Assembly (NCBI RefSeq): GCF_000003815.2
Contig: NC_049985.1
Span: forward strand, 14,017,185-14,081,184
Origin: Branchiostoma floridae
Taxonomy: Eukaryota; Chordata; Leptocardii; Amphioxiformes; Branchiostomatidae
Direction of reading: 5' to 3'
Length of the DNA: 64,000 nt
The position numbers were made by a program, and so were the translations under genes. This document shows positions 12,304-24,200 of the stretch, in pieces. Within the stretch, counting starts at the first letter, position 1, and every line of letters starts with the position of its first letter. The notes under the pieces are model-generated. The model ran no database searches, had not been told where the DNA came from, and saw nothing but the letters and a program-made list of their open reading frames with translations.

Positions 12304-15300
12304 ACCCACCAGGAGGCATGTCCTCTCCTACACAGTCTACCCCCCAAGATTGAGTGGAACTGTCCATTATAGTATAGTATCTGGACTTATGCTGGACTCT
12401 ACCACTTGATAAGTGGGTACACACATATATCTTCTTGTAGGTAGGCTACTGTGAAGGTGTGTATGATTTCTTTGGGATAACCTGGATGATTTCTTATCCT
12501 GTCTCGATCTCTGTTTTAACTATAAGTGAACAGAGAAAGATGTATATGATTGCTGTTTGATAATGTGCATGTATCTCGTTCAGTAGTAGAAAATTATTGT
12601 AAACTGTCATGTAGTTTGTCAATCCTTATTGTGCCCAGTGGCTATAAAGTATTTCTTCTCCGTACTATTTTTCTTACGTAACAAAACTGGGAAGACTTAC
12701 ATCTCCTGTAGACTATTGAAGTAGTGTTTGAACGAGAAATTCAAATTGATTTGTTTATTAAATGTTGATGTTTTTTTTGTAAAATCATGTCAGGATGAAA
12801 ATGAAATCAGTTTATCCCATGGAAAAACAAGATGAGACATTCAAAGACTGTAATGTTGACTGTAAATATAGACATTCTTTGAGTGGTGTATTTTTGAATA
12901 ATCTTGCCCAGAATATGATAATGGAGAAGTTTGAAGAAAAAAAACTTATTTTTTGTGTTCTCACTATCGTGAAGCTGGTTCCTTCCCACTTATATACATG
13001 TAATACAAGAAATTAGATCAGAAAAATAGAAAAGAAAATAATGTAGAACAATCAATCGTAAAGACAGGCCTTATAGGACAAAGAGAAATATTTATTATTA
13101 CACTTAGAGTTTTGATGCTTATTGTTGCCAGTCTTTTTATGTGTTGGACACTGAGTTAAACTGTTTCTGAACTTGTGCATAAGTTTGTGTAAATACTGGC
13201 TATTTTGTAAATATGATGGGTGATATGTTCACTTCAAAAACATGGAAACTTCTGGGAATGATGGAAAAGTAACATAATGACCAAATGAAATTTTGTGAAA
13301 TCCACACAACTTTTTAGATGGATTTAATTTTCTTGGAGAGCTCATAGCGAAATTCGAATTGCAGTGTATTGCCTTGCTTAGGCATCCTTCCCAGAATTCC
13401 TCTGAAGTAATCTCCGCACATTCTGTAACAAGTTGGATATTCTTACAAGTGAAATAGCTACATCTACTTGCACCTTATAAAGTAGAACAATTGTTTCCAA
13501 CCTTTATGAACTAAATTATCACAATCGTAAGTTTGATTCTGGTAAGGTTTTCTGTTGTTCTTCCATGTTTTATTATCATAGAAAGTGTGTGTGGTCACCA
13601 AAAGTTTTTAAAAAGTTTTCCCTTTGAGGGTGCAGTGTTTGTAGTGATGTTTTGTTGTTGTTACTCATATTATGGTGTGTCTTCATCTGTAGGTAAGAGA
13701 CCTACAAGAAATGATATTAACCCATGTCATTATGTAGTGTATGCATTTAACAGCAAAAAAAAAAAGAGAACTATAATGTAGGTATGCCTTGAAAGTGAGG
13801 GAATTACCTTAACAGAGAAGTGGTATATATGATGCCGATGTACAGATAGCTACCATGTGCCACAAATGCACATATCAACTTAAACCTTGACTGTAAAATG
13901 GCACATTATTGAAATGTCTCAAAAGAATGTATTGTCTACCCCTGTAGTTGAATGAACTTTACAAATGGACCAACTACATTTTTTCTTTTCCTAGATAGCT
14001 GGTTGCTTTACTGTATTAAGAGACAAATATTGAAATAAGGACAATTTGGTTTATACCAAACTAAGATAGAATCACACTTTTGATTCACCTTTGGTACGGT
14101 ATTCATGAAAGAACATTTTGTGAGTCTTAGTGATTTTGTGACTTGAACGATCTTCCGATATTTTTTCACTTTTCCGACATGTAACATTTGACTTCTTGAC
14201 AGTTCGTGTCACATTTTAGCTGAGGATTTTTCCATACTAACAGTATTGTTGTACCAACAGACTTAGATAAACTTGTATCTTGACTTCAGTCTTTGAAGCG
14301 ATCTTTAAGACTTTGGGAATAGCATCTTTTGTACATTTTGTGATGCAAATCATTATCAGAGAAAATGGAGAAATACAATCTATAGTATTTATAGTTCATC
14401 TTGCACCTTGGTCCAATACAAGTCAGTTGAGCACATGTTTGGTTCAACGTTACAACTAGCGACCACTTTTCATCAGTATGTATCAAATTGAGGTCTGTAC
14501 AAATAGTGACATCAATTCTAAAACGTATAGGAAAAAGACAGCAATAGATACTTAAAAAGATGTAAGTAAGAAATTTAATATTTTTCCATGTAATGGACTT
14601 TCTTTTCACATGAAGTTTAAGGTAACCTAGAATTTTGAACTATTTTGAGTGAAATTTTGACTAGTTAAGATATTTGCGACCATGCATTGTACATACTGCT
14701 GTGGTAGATAGAACCCTATTTTCCTGTGTCTTAATATCCTGGTCTAAGAACTATTTGTGTTCTTTTGTTGTTGTTGTTATAATGTTAAATAAAGAACCAC
14801 TTTGGTTTGGGAAATGTTTGTCAATTTTGTGTAATTACTCACCATCTCAAGAAGCCTTGGATGGATCTGTTGTTAGGTGGAAGACAAGAAAATGAAGTAC
14901 GTCAAATTTGATAATGAGCCTCCATGCGGCTTTATGTGGTATTGCAGCGAGGATTCTGGTTTTGATTACTCACATTTTGGACATAATAGTTGTGATTGTG
15001 GGGTGCTACATACTTAGCTGTTGGGGCAGAGAGTACATGTATTTAGATGGTATTAGATACTTATCAGTTGGTTCAAGAATTACAGTATATGGTGCTTGAT
15101 TTCTCTCTCCATTGTCCCACCTGTCTTACAGCCTCCAGTTTATTGGTCATTTTGTACATTATGCAAAGTCTGGACATTTTCCTTTTGTCATTAAGTGACA
15201 TCCACTGCAGTTCTGTTTCACTTTGGTAACACTAGCATCCCTGTTGAAATTGTACAGAATGAGGTCTTAAACATCTAACTTTACTTATGCTGTGTTTTAT

Positions 15301-16298
15301 TTTGTCAACCAAAAGCATGCAACATTGGGACATCCTGTGTTATTGTTTTAAGTTTTATTAGTTTTGTTTCATATCACACAAAAATCAACCTCAAGGAAAT
15401 TATGAGTACAGAACTTGAAAGATTTGACAACGCTTCAAACACTTTACACATCTTTGTGAAATACTTGACATGAATTCAGCTTCTTCATCACTCAAGGCTT
15501 AAATTATCCACGTATTGAAGAAATAAATATAAATACATGCTTGAACCTACAAAGTCTACCTAGCCAATTAGCTACTAAAGAGTATCTGGAATATTGGATC
15601 GTTGTGAAAAACATGTCTGACAAAACAGAACAGAAATTCACAGATAAGTCACTCTTCCCACATAAAAAAACATTCCTTTAGCCTTAAATTATTTTAACAA
15701 GAAAGCTTTTAAAAAAAGCTGGCCGGGGCGCATTTGGAAGGACTACCTCAAAATTTCATGTTGTGTTCCAGTAAAATGTGCATCATTATTAAACTAGAAG
15801 TTTATATCTAAAATCTATGGGAAGTTGGCTGGAAACCTTTGTTCACTGGTATAATTGGATTTTCCGGCGTACTTTTGTGGGCGGAATTGTATCCCTTGTG
15901 TGCGCTGTGTGCCGGATATAAAAATCGTAAAAGAAACTCCGGTGCGAGACCACAGCCAAAGGCGGGAAGAGGTCCCGGATGTGCATTGTCGTTCTTTCTT
16001 CGTGACAGAAATTTCACAGGCAGACATGGTACGAATATGTAATGAACAGATTATGGACGGTCAATACTTCTCAAGCTTCTGAATCGTTTGGATATGAAAA
16101 TTATCGTGCTGAAGATATTTATACGTGTCTGGGGGATCCTACCAGACAACTTGTATAACCAATCAGAAACCAGTCTGCGATTCTCCGCCAATCAACGATC
16201 AAATTGGCGTGTTGCTTTCTACCACGTCCGTAATAGGGATGTCTGAATCTTAATTTGCATACGGCAGCATATACACATGTTATGGTGGGTCCGGTGAT
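12304..16298. other. 3' UTR of the ELF-type gene and spacer
   Basis: No coding exon was recognised. The first part is probably the 3' UTR: it is AT-rich with an AATAAA near 14786. From about 15830 to 16040 a more GC-rich segment contains GGATATAAAAATCG, a TATA-like sequence, followed about 110 bp later by ATGGTACG. It could be a small promoter and first exon, but no continuation was found. Confidence 0.4.
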
Positions 16299-16438
16299 GC
16301 ACAGTGCTCAATGGCACGATAGGTCTGGTGTGTGCAAAATGCACAGTGCTCAGTGGCACAATTGGTCTGGTGTGTGCAAAATGCAGTGCTCAGTGGCACG
16401 ATTGAGTCTGGTATGTGCAAAATGCACAGTGATCAATG
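16299..16438. repeat. 42-bp tandem repeat, about 3.5 copies
   Basis: The motif GCACAGTGCTCAGTGGCAC recurs at 16299, 16341, 16383 (two bases shorter) and, in part, 16424. The units share GGTCTGGTGTGTGCAAAAT between the landmarks. Confidence 0.85.
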
Positions 16439-16829
16439 ATCTGTTAATAGGTCTCAAGGTCTAATTTGGTTGGATCAAGGACTCTCTTTCAAACCTCTTT
16501 GGTTGGATGCAAAATGTAATGCGTAGATTTCAGCAGAAGAAGTATAAATGTGTACTGTGTAAAATCTTATTGAGTACAGACTTTTGCTAGCTGTAAGTTT
16601 CTGTATATTACTGTGTCACTTGTATATATAGCAGAGAACAGTCTAAGGCGTCACTGAAACAGAAAGAAAATATTGTCTTGATCACATAACATCTTACTAG
16701 TACCAACAAAAAGCAAAAATCTACAAAAGTTCAGGTGTGACATCTTGCCAACTGCTTTGCTGATTGCTTAACAGTTAGCTACAATCCGTTGTTTTCTACT
16801 ATTCTTTGGAAATGTATGTTTTAATGTAT

Positions 16830-17320
16830 TAGAATCCGATCCATCTTTTCAACTTGTACGATATTTTTACAATCAAAAATGCCCTGCATAATGCCTCGCA
16901 TCGGCTCAAGCACAGTGCACCATTAAACTATCTAAATTCTCGTCAATCCCCACACACTGGTTTTACTAAAAAAACTATATACCGTTCCTTGGAAATATGT
17001 TTCAATGTGTCCGAATTCATGATCACTATCTTTTCAAATTGTACGTTACTCTTACGATCGAAAATGTCCTGCAGGACCTCCTGCAGCTGCATATATAGAC
17101 GCACGCCCCCCTCCCACCCGCACGTAAACTGTTCCAATCGTTGCACAATAAACTTGACTGTATACCCTCCACAAAATCTTTCGTCAAATGTCGTGCTCAT
17201 TTTACTCACATGACACTACGCCTTAGAATGTAATGTTATATTTTAATACATCCGAATTCCAGAAAGATAACTTTACAAACTGTACCAATTTCTGTACGAT
17301 AAAAATCTCACCTCCTCCGC
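16830..17320. repeat. Degenerate tandem repeats of about 180-240 bp
   Basis: Three diverged copies of a block start near 16830, 17007 and 17248. Each has a TCCGAATTC-like start, then CTTTTCAAATTGTAC, then ACGATCGAAAATG. Homology is visible but low. The third copy is interrupted by the palindromic insertion at 17332. Confidence 0.5.
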
Positions 17321-17331
17321 ACCGTCAACGC

Positions 17332-17556
17332 CCGTGAGGGTATTTACCGGAATAACCCGAAATGACCCGGAATAACCCGGAATAACCGTAATATTTCTTG
17401 TTCCCATGGCCATATATACATTATTTTATGCCAAAATATTGCATTCTGCGATCTTAACTTATCAAAGCACACTGTATTTCGGTAGCTTTCATCCTTTATT
17501 AAGGTTATTCCGGGTTATTCCGGGTTATTCCGGGTTATTCCGCTAAATACCCGGAC
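17332..17556. mobile_element. Palindromic transposon with a 10-bp target duplication
   Basis: The element is bounded on both sides by CCGTCAACGC (17322-17331 and 17557-17566). Its ends are inverted: GGGTATTTACCGGAATAACC on the left and the reverse complement GGGTATTTAGCGGAATAACC on the right. Each end continues into tandem GGAATAACCC units, about four on each side. There is no coding capacity. A 9-10 bp target duplication would fit a Mutator-like element, but the termini were not recognised. Confidence 0.75.
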
Positions 17557-17728
17557 CCGTCAACGCTATCGCAAAATGAACCGTGCGATTTAACGACAAC
17601 TCCTCAAATGTTACATGACCAGTGTTTTACTGCAAATCAAGAAACATTTTCCTTTCCTAGACTTTGCTAATGAGCGCTGCAATGTTTTCTGTACGAGTAG
17701 AGGTCATGGATAAACAGTATTCTTACAA

Positions 17729-17845
17729 CGTTTATTTGAAGGGCTAAGAAGGGCTGAGAATTGTCGTAAAAACGCACGGTACATTGCGTTTATTTGAAGG
17801 GCTGAGAAGGGCTGAGAATTGTCGTAAAAACGCACGGTACATTTT
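17729..17845. repeat. 58-bp tandem duplication
   Basis: Two nearly identical copies begin at 17729 and 17787 (GTTTATTTGAAGGGCT onward) and run through CGTAAAAACGCACGGTACAT. Confidence 0.85.
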
Positions 17846-17894
17846 GCGACCATAGCAGACCCATCCAAGGACGAACCATTAAACCGGGCACAAA

Positions 17895-17918
17895 GCCGGG
17901 CGCCTTCGGCGCCCCGGC
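17895..17918. repeat. Short GC-rich hairpin
   Basis: GGGCGCC and GGCGCCC flank a TTC loop, forming a perfect short stem in otherwise AT-rich sequence. It lies downstream of nocturnin on that gene's strand, but beyond a possible polyadenylation signal near 18164-18172, so a role in that transcript is doubtful. Confidence 0.4.
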
Positions 17919-18273
17919 AAAAATCAACTGGTTCCTAGATCAAATTTCTTCAACTGTCAACTATGCTCTTGTGTGCATCCTACCTTCATATGTGTTTTTG
18001 CTACTGTACTCATTTGTACATGATAACTGCTCCACATTCTGAATATACATGTATCTGCATGATTTGAGTCTATCATCCTGCTTTGTATACAGTTATATTT
18101 TGAGGTAACGGTGCATGTGCATGTCTTATCTAGATTAGATTGAATACCTGATTTCAGACTACACTTTATTTTATTGTACAATTTAGAGACTTTGTATAAA
18201 TTATGAGGAGTAAATCCTTATCTTATTGCTTGTTCCACTACTTTGGTGGACATCACATTGAATTTCTGTGATC

Positions 18274-20260
18274 CTAAATTTGCTTGAAGTCACAGACAAG
18301 GGACAGGTGATCGGATGGGTAAGTGTGAGAAGGTAACCTTGTCTCTCCCACCAACTCCTCTGGAGGAATCTCAAGACATGTTTCCACCTGGAACTTGTCT
18401 TTGGAGAAGAAGATGTAGTCTAACGTTTGGCGCCATTCCCCGTCAGTCCTGACAGTCCATGTCGTGTAAACTGGTTCTGATGTTTTGTCGTCACTCAGAC
18501 TCTTGTAAGCACTGTTTAACTTCATCTTACTTTGACTCATCACACTATAGACATGTTCTGTTGGTTCTGCATTGAAGTCCCCACACAAAACAACAGGCGT
18601 ACCTTTCCCCGAAAACTTCTGTGTCTGTTTCAGCAAATCCTTACCCTGTTCGGATCGAAGCCTTTCCCAACCTTTCCTTGCCTTGAGGTGGGTCACTCCC
18701 ACAACAAAGGGCTTTGCGCTCCCTGTGGATGGATCTGAGAACTGCAGTTTGGCAAACAAAGCCACTTGGTTTGTTTCGAAACCACGGGAGGATAACACAA
18801 TGCCATCTGCATCAACCAACGAGAATTTCTCCTTCTTGAAGAAGAGAGCACAGCCGTCTGGGCCGTTGTTATTCGGGCAGTAGAGCGCGGGAGAGTCAGG
18901 CTTGGGGTAAAACAGCCCGCGGTAGCCTAGACTCTTCAGGGCTGGTTCTAGGAAGTCGTGGTAGTGGTCAACTTCTTGGAAACACAGCACGTCCGAGTCA
19001 TAGGTCAGAATCTCTTCCAGGATTCTGAACTTCCTCACATCCCAGTTGAGCGCTGCCGGTGGGCAACGGACAAAACTGTCGTCTGCTTGGCTGAGTGCTG
19101 GAGAAAAGAACAAGAGCAGTTTTACCATTGGAATACATGATATAAGTCAAAAGTCATGGGCAGGGGAGACAAGACATCCAACAGGGGTTTAGGAACTACC
19201 AGTAGTGTCATGATACATGTACATTCATTGTGATAAGATTTGGGATACTTATCTGAGGTATTCAAAAATCTAGCCAATGATTGTGTGTGGTATATATGAT
19301 GGCATATATGCTCCTTTTACAGCCTCTTTGTTCTGTTACAGTACGGTAACAATTTGTTGCTAAAATAGATGAAAATTAATGCATGCGGAGATGTAATCTA
19401 CTCGTACATATACAATATATATCTATATATATACACGCCTTATTACTGTTTAACAGTCATCATGATTATGCAAACATGTTTCCTGTGGCACGCACGTGCG
19501 ATGTTATTAATAACGTCACAGTTTTGTTAAACATGACAAAATCTNNNNNNNNNNNNNNNNNNNNNNNNNNNNNNNNNNNNNNNNNNNNNNNNNNNNNNNN
19601 NNNNNNNNNNNNNNNNNNNNNNNNNNNNNNNNNNNNNNNNNNNNTGAATATTGTCCCGGAACTGTGACAATACCCGACTATGCCCTATGATTAACATTTC
19701 CACGTAAACAACACCTTTTTTTTTCCAAATATAGCTGTATGAACATGTCTCAAGTGAATCAAATTTAAGAGTATTAAAATCGCCAATAATGACACATAAT
19801 GCAATGATTGCTTGTAAAAAACATTTCAACCCTTCATATTAATCATTTTCTATACAACGCTAGAATAGGGACAGTGTCAATCTGAAATGTCATACCAGTT
19901 TGTTAATTTGTTTCAATCTTGCATTAAAATAATGCTTGGAATATTCTAGTTATTTTATTCAGTGTAAAGTAATGGACAAGTTAACAAATGTTACAATATA
20001 TTACCTTGTGCCAAGATGTTCCATTGCATCACGCGAAAAACATTTCCTTCTCTCACTTCCCCCTCCCCTCCTGCAATAGAAACAAACGACCTCTTCAGCA
20101 AAGGAGGCTGGTCCTTCAGAGCCTTCTCACAAGACTCCAGAAGCTTGTCCTTGGATGTTAAAGATGATGTTGCCATGACAACAGGATGTTGAGGAGTGGA
20201 GACAGTGTGCGGAAGCAACGGTTGATGTGTTTGACTCAAGATCTCCATAGAATTTGCCAT
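18274..20260 (-). CDS. NOCT: Nocturnin
   Basis: Two coding exons on the minus strand: 20260-20005 and 19097-18274, joined in phase 1, giving 359 aa. Nocturnin is an exonuclease-endonuclease-phosphatase family enzyme. It is now regarded as an NADP(H) 2'-phosphatase and was earlier described as a deadenylase. Visible catalytic motifs in order are RVMQWNILAQ (about residue 76), LCFQEVDHY with the metal-binding Glu near 127, NNGPDGCALFF, VTHLKARKGWERLR, CGDFNAEPTEHVY, and the C-terminal YPSDHLSLVCDF. The Leu/Arg-rich N-terminal segment KDKLLESCEKAL matches the vertebrate region before the catalytic domain. A splice acceptor lies 6 bp before the chosen ATG, so an additional 5' exon, possibly with a targeting sequence, may exist upstream. 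The intron contains the assembly gap. AATAAA on this strand at about 18164-18172 is a plausible polyadenylation signal. Confidence 0.95.
19545..19644. other. Assembly gap of 100 N
   Basis: A run of exactly 100 N lies inside the nocturnin intron. The round size suggests a placeholder, so the true gap length is unknown. The flanking exons are complete. Confidence 0.99.
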
Positions 20261-20315
20261 CCGATTCTGGAAACGAAAAAAGAGGAAGTTGAATAGTTAC
20301 AGAGGCACAAACATA

Positions 20316-20509
20316 CTGTAAATGCGTGGATCTAATTTCGCGGTAGCGGAAAAATGGACTTTTTGCGGTGGCTTTAAGTTTGCGGTAACACCATAGACTG
20401 CAGTCTAATACCGTGATAGAAAAATGTCCGCGGTGGTTTTAAGTTCGCGGTGAAGTGCACCACGAAAACCGCGAACATTAATCCACCGCGAACATTTCTG
20501 CATTTACAG
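20316..20509. mobile_element. MITE with TA target site
   Basis: The termini CTGTAAATGC (20316-20325) and GCATTTACAG (20500-20509) are perfect inverted repeats flanked by TA on both sides (20314-20315 and 20510-20511). Internally the sequence repeats TTCGCGGT and TTTTAAGTTCGCGGT motifs. The TA target suggests Tc1/mariner-type mobilisation. It lies upstream of the first recognised nocturnin exon. Confidence 0.75.
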
Positions 20510-21040
20510 TATATGGGAAGCACAGTTCAGAAAACCAGCAGTTCAGAAAACCTTAAGCTATACATATATATATACACTTGATATCATAGTTATTGAGTTA
20601 AGCAACATTATGATTATCTCTAAGTCTAACAACAAAGTCACACACAGTCAACTATCAAAGCTGACCAACAACCAAAATGAGATATTGTCGGACCATGTAG
20701 TACAAACCTTGCTGATTGTCGTGTTCAGAAAGAACGCTTCTGTACTCTAATTTTTACTCAGTTATGAAAGAGAATCCTGAATCCTTATGCAACGGGATCC
20801 GGGACATCAAATGGTTTAGGTAATCAGCTGTATAAACAATGCACCAACGCTGGTGATATCAAAAGAGAAACGTATTGGTACCTGTAGCGAGTGTACGTGC
20901 TCTCCGTGAGGAAGTTAGGCTCTAGTATACTATATATAGCAGCCAAAGACATATAAATACATAAACATATCGGTTAAGGAATGATTAAGCAGCACGTTAC
21001 TCGGCAACTCATTTGGTTGGCGCGAAAATGTGGGGATTTC

Positions 21041-21070
21041 CTGTCAGATGACGTAATCATGACGTCACGA
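21041..21070. promoter_or_regulatory. Paired CRE-like sites between nocturnin and SUGT1
   Basis: TGACGTAA (21049-21056) and a perfect palindromic cAMP-response element TGACGTCA (21060-21067) lie 4 bp apart. They are about 220 bp upstream of the SUGT1 start codon, in the interval separating it from the divergent nocturnin gene. Such sites bind CREB/ATF-type bZIP factors. Which gene they serve is unknown. Confidence 0.5.
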
Positions 21071-21280
21071 CAGATTTGCCCTCGAGCTACTCGATTTTTT
21101 TCGTCACCATGACATTAAGATTTATCCGGATTTTTACCGACGTCTACACTTAATACCAAAACAGGAGAAGGAGAATGTCTCTGTCTTCAAGTTTTTCCTT
21201 GCGTAGTCCAAGGATTGCTGGAGGTCAGAGGTCAAGAAATACCCACAGTACTTTGCGCGCGGAAAGAAAACTCTAGAAAG

Positions 21281-24200
21281 ATGGCGACTGAAATGTTTGG
21301 GTATGTGTTTACCTTGATTTTGTAATGATTTAAATGACTTTATTGGTGATTTATAGTCTTTTCACTTTGGTCCATGTTATGTAGATAATGTTAGAGTTTT
21401 TTGTACTTCTTTTTCAGCCAGGCGAATGAAGCGTTCGTCGATGAGAACTATGAGAAAGCATTAGAGGTAAGCTGAAAATTTCTGTGAACTTTTTTTCTCA
21501 AAATAGTCAACTAAAAAAAAATTAAGAATTACATGCTGCCGATGATGATGATGCAGGTATAATTTAGCACTGCGTGCAACATATAAAAGATAAATGTCGT
21601 ACATTGATTAATTTTACTTCCCCTTTGGTGACAGTTATACACCAAAGCAATTGAGCTGGATGGAGAGAAGTCAGAATTCTTCACAAAACGGGCTCAGACG
21701 TATATCAAGTTGGAGCAGTACATGGGTATGTATGTCACAAAGTCTCATCCATCCTTTGTACAAAAATGTACCATCCCTCAAGCTCACTGTGTGGCACTCA
21801 TGGGTCCAACTGCGCATGTGCAGGTCAGAGGTGAAAGCCCCTGACTTGTAAACAGTTTATGTGTTCATCATGCTGTATACATATTCATGCATGTTCCGCA
21901 AAAAGCCGGACGAACAAAAATTGGGTCCTGTAATATGCCAAGCACCATGACAATGTAGGGATAAAGTATAGCTCAAAAAGTCGTGGCTAATGGCCTCCTA
22001 GCCCTGGTGGATCTGTTTGTGTGGACATAATTTTCTGATTCTATCTACCACATCTAGTCTACCTATAAAAAGTTTCATTGGTGATACAAGGTTTTTGTAT
22101 AAGCCTTCTCACACTAGTTACCATGCATGTGTGGGTGAAAGTCCCTGTCTTTGCTGAAGTCTTACATAGTGTGCCGATGGATCAGTCGTCTTCAAAAACC
22201 CATATTAAAGCACTCCAAAATGTGACCTTTTGCAAATATTTCCTCTCCATATGAAATACCGTTTGGAGATGTTTGGTGCCCGTCGGTAACGATTCAGAGC
22301 GTCCCATTCGTGACCTAAATTTTACCGAAAATTACCGATGGCGCTTCAGGAAATTACCGGGAGCAGTAAAGACTCCAAACACTATTCAATATGGCGACTC
22401 AGTTGTTTGACAGTGAAAAATTTTTGCGTTGTGGAGTACTTAGGGGTTTTTGAAGACGGCTTATCCAAATGATGATTGTAAAATATATGTCATATCATGC
22501 TGAAATTGAATGTCTTGTGTTACTGACTACATGTAGATGCTGTGGCAGATGCTACAAAGGCAGTGGAGCTAGATCCCAACAGCTCAAAGGCTCACCTCAG
22601 AAAAGGGTTAGTTGTTTAATCTATTAGCTACGGCCGCGTGGCGCGTTGGTGCACCTGATCCCTCGATCTCGGAAGTTAAGCAACGCACGGTCCGGACAGT
22701 TCTTGGATGGGGGACCACCCAAGGACGACCGTATTGCTGTAGCCGGACCAAGCATGGTCATTCCACGAAGTCGTCTTCCGGGAGGGACGTAAAACGGGGG
22801 TCCCGTACTCGAGGAGGTGCCTCAACCATGTTAAACAGCCTCATTACTCAAAACACTGGGTACCTACTACCTACTGGCTGGCAAAATACACCAGATGATT
22901 ATGATTACAATATTAAGTGATATCACTTAGTTATTAGTCACATTTATACATTAGAAATTTGAAGAAACAAATATCTGACTCTTGTTGTTGTTGTTCCTCA
23001 CAGGGTTGCCAGTTTCCATCTGGATGAGTTTGAGTCAGCAAGAGAATCATTTGTGAAAGGTCAAGAGTTAGACAGTAGGTATCTTTAGACTCTATATATA
23101 TATATTCATTATTTTACATTTACTGAGCGAGATATTACCATTTTTAGGCATTATCATCACTGGTACAGTGGAATCCGCTTATTTGGATAGCTCATTTGTC
23201 ATCACATTGTACTACCCTAGTTAGGATGGGAGGCAGGGGTTTATAAGTGATGAACCACCTTAATGCAATGAAGTGGTGTTCTAAAGTAAGATAGATAGTT
23301 TAGTAATATTGATACATCTGATTGTTCATGCTGCAAAGTTGCTTTTAATTTAAAGTAGATATTTTTTATGTGCGTTTTTTTTTTTTTTTTTTGTGGTCAT
23401 AATCATGAATGCATTATTTTGCAGGTTCTGAGCCACTCTTTGCAAGATGGATCAGGAAATGTGATGCAAACTTGAACTGTGAGTGGCAAGCTTTGTCTGT
23501 TAGCCAACATTATAATACACTTGTTTTGCAGATTTTTGAAATGATAAGTTCGTTTGTAACAGATTCAAATAAGATTTGCATAGTACATTTGTGTCCTTAG
23601 GGTTGAATCGGTTTGAATAGTAAGACATTGGCAGTGTATGGGGATGTTTGTGCACGTGAAAATTTTCATTTGATAAATCTAGACCTGAAACTGTTGTGTT
23701 TGTTACAGTGGAAGAGAAGGAGGAATCAGGAACAGTGGCTGAAGATGGCAAGGTATCACAAACTGAAAAATATTCCTCGTATCTGTCATGTATGATAACT
23801 GTTTTCTTAAACATTTATCAGATACATTTGTACCAACCTGGCAATGCTAATGGCACACCATTTCAGACCTTGAAATGTGAAAGAGTCCTATTCAATTTAA
23901 ACATATATTTTTTTTAACCATATTTTTTCTCTGCCAAAGGCCAAAGTGATCTTCCTACTGATGCATTTGCCAATATGACTCTGCTTTGTGTCAAAAAACT
24001 ACAAACTACAAATGTATGTTGCATTGATTTAATATTTTACCAACCTGATGAAACTATCCTGATCACTTGTTTGTTATTTTTTCACAGCCCCTGCTTGGAG
24101 CAGCAGGAGACAGTAGCCCCTCCCCCCAGCCTGTCAATCAACCCCAGCCACAAGCTGCAGCCCCGCCCCCTGTCTCAAAGAGGTGCTGTCAATCATTTGT

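Noticed and set aside
22628-22744. Functional 5S rRNA gene
   Set aside because: It is isolated, differs from 5S consensus at several positions, lacks an immediate T-run terminator and is fused to a SINE body.
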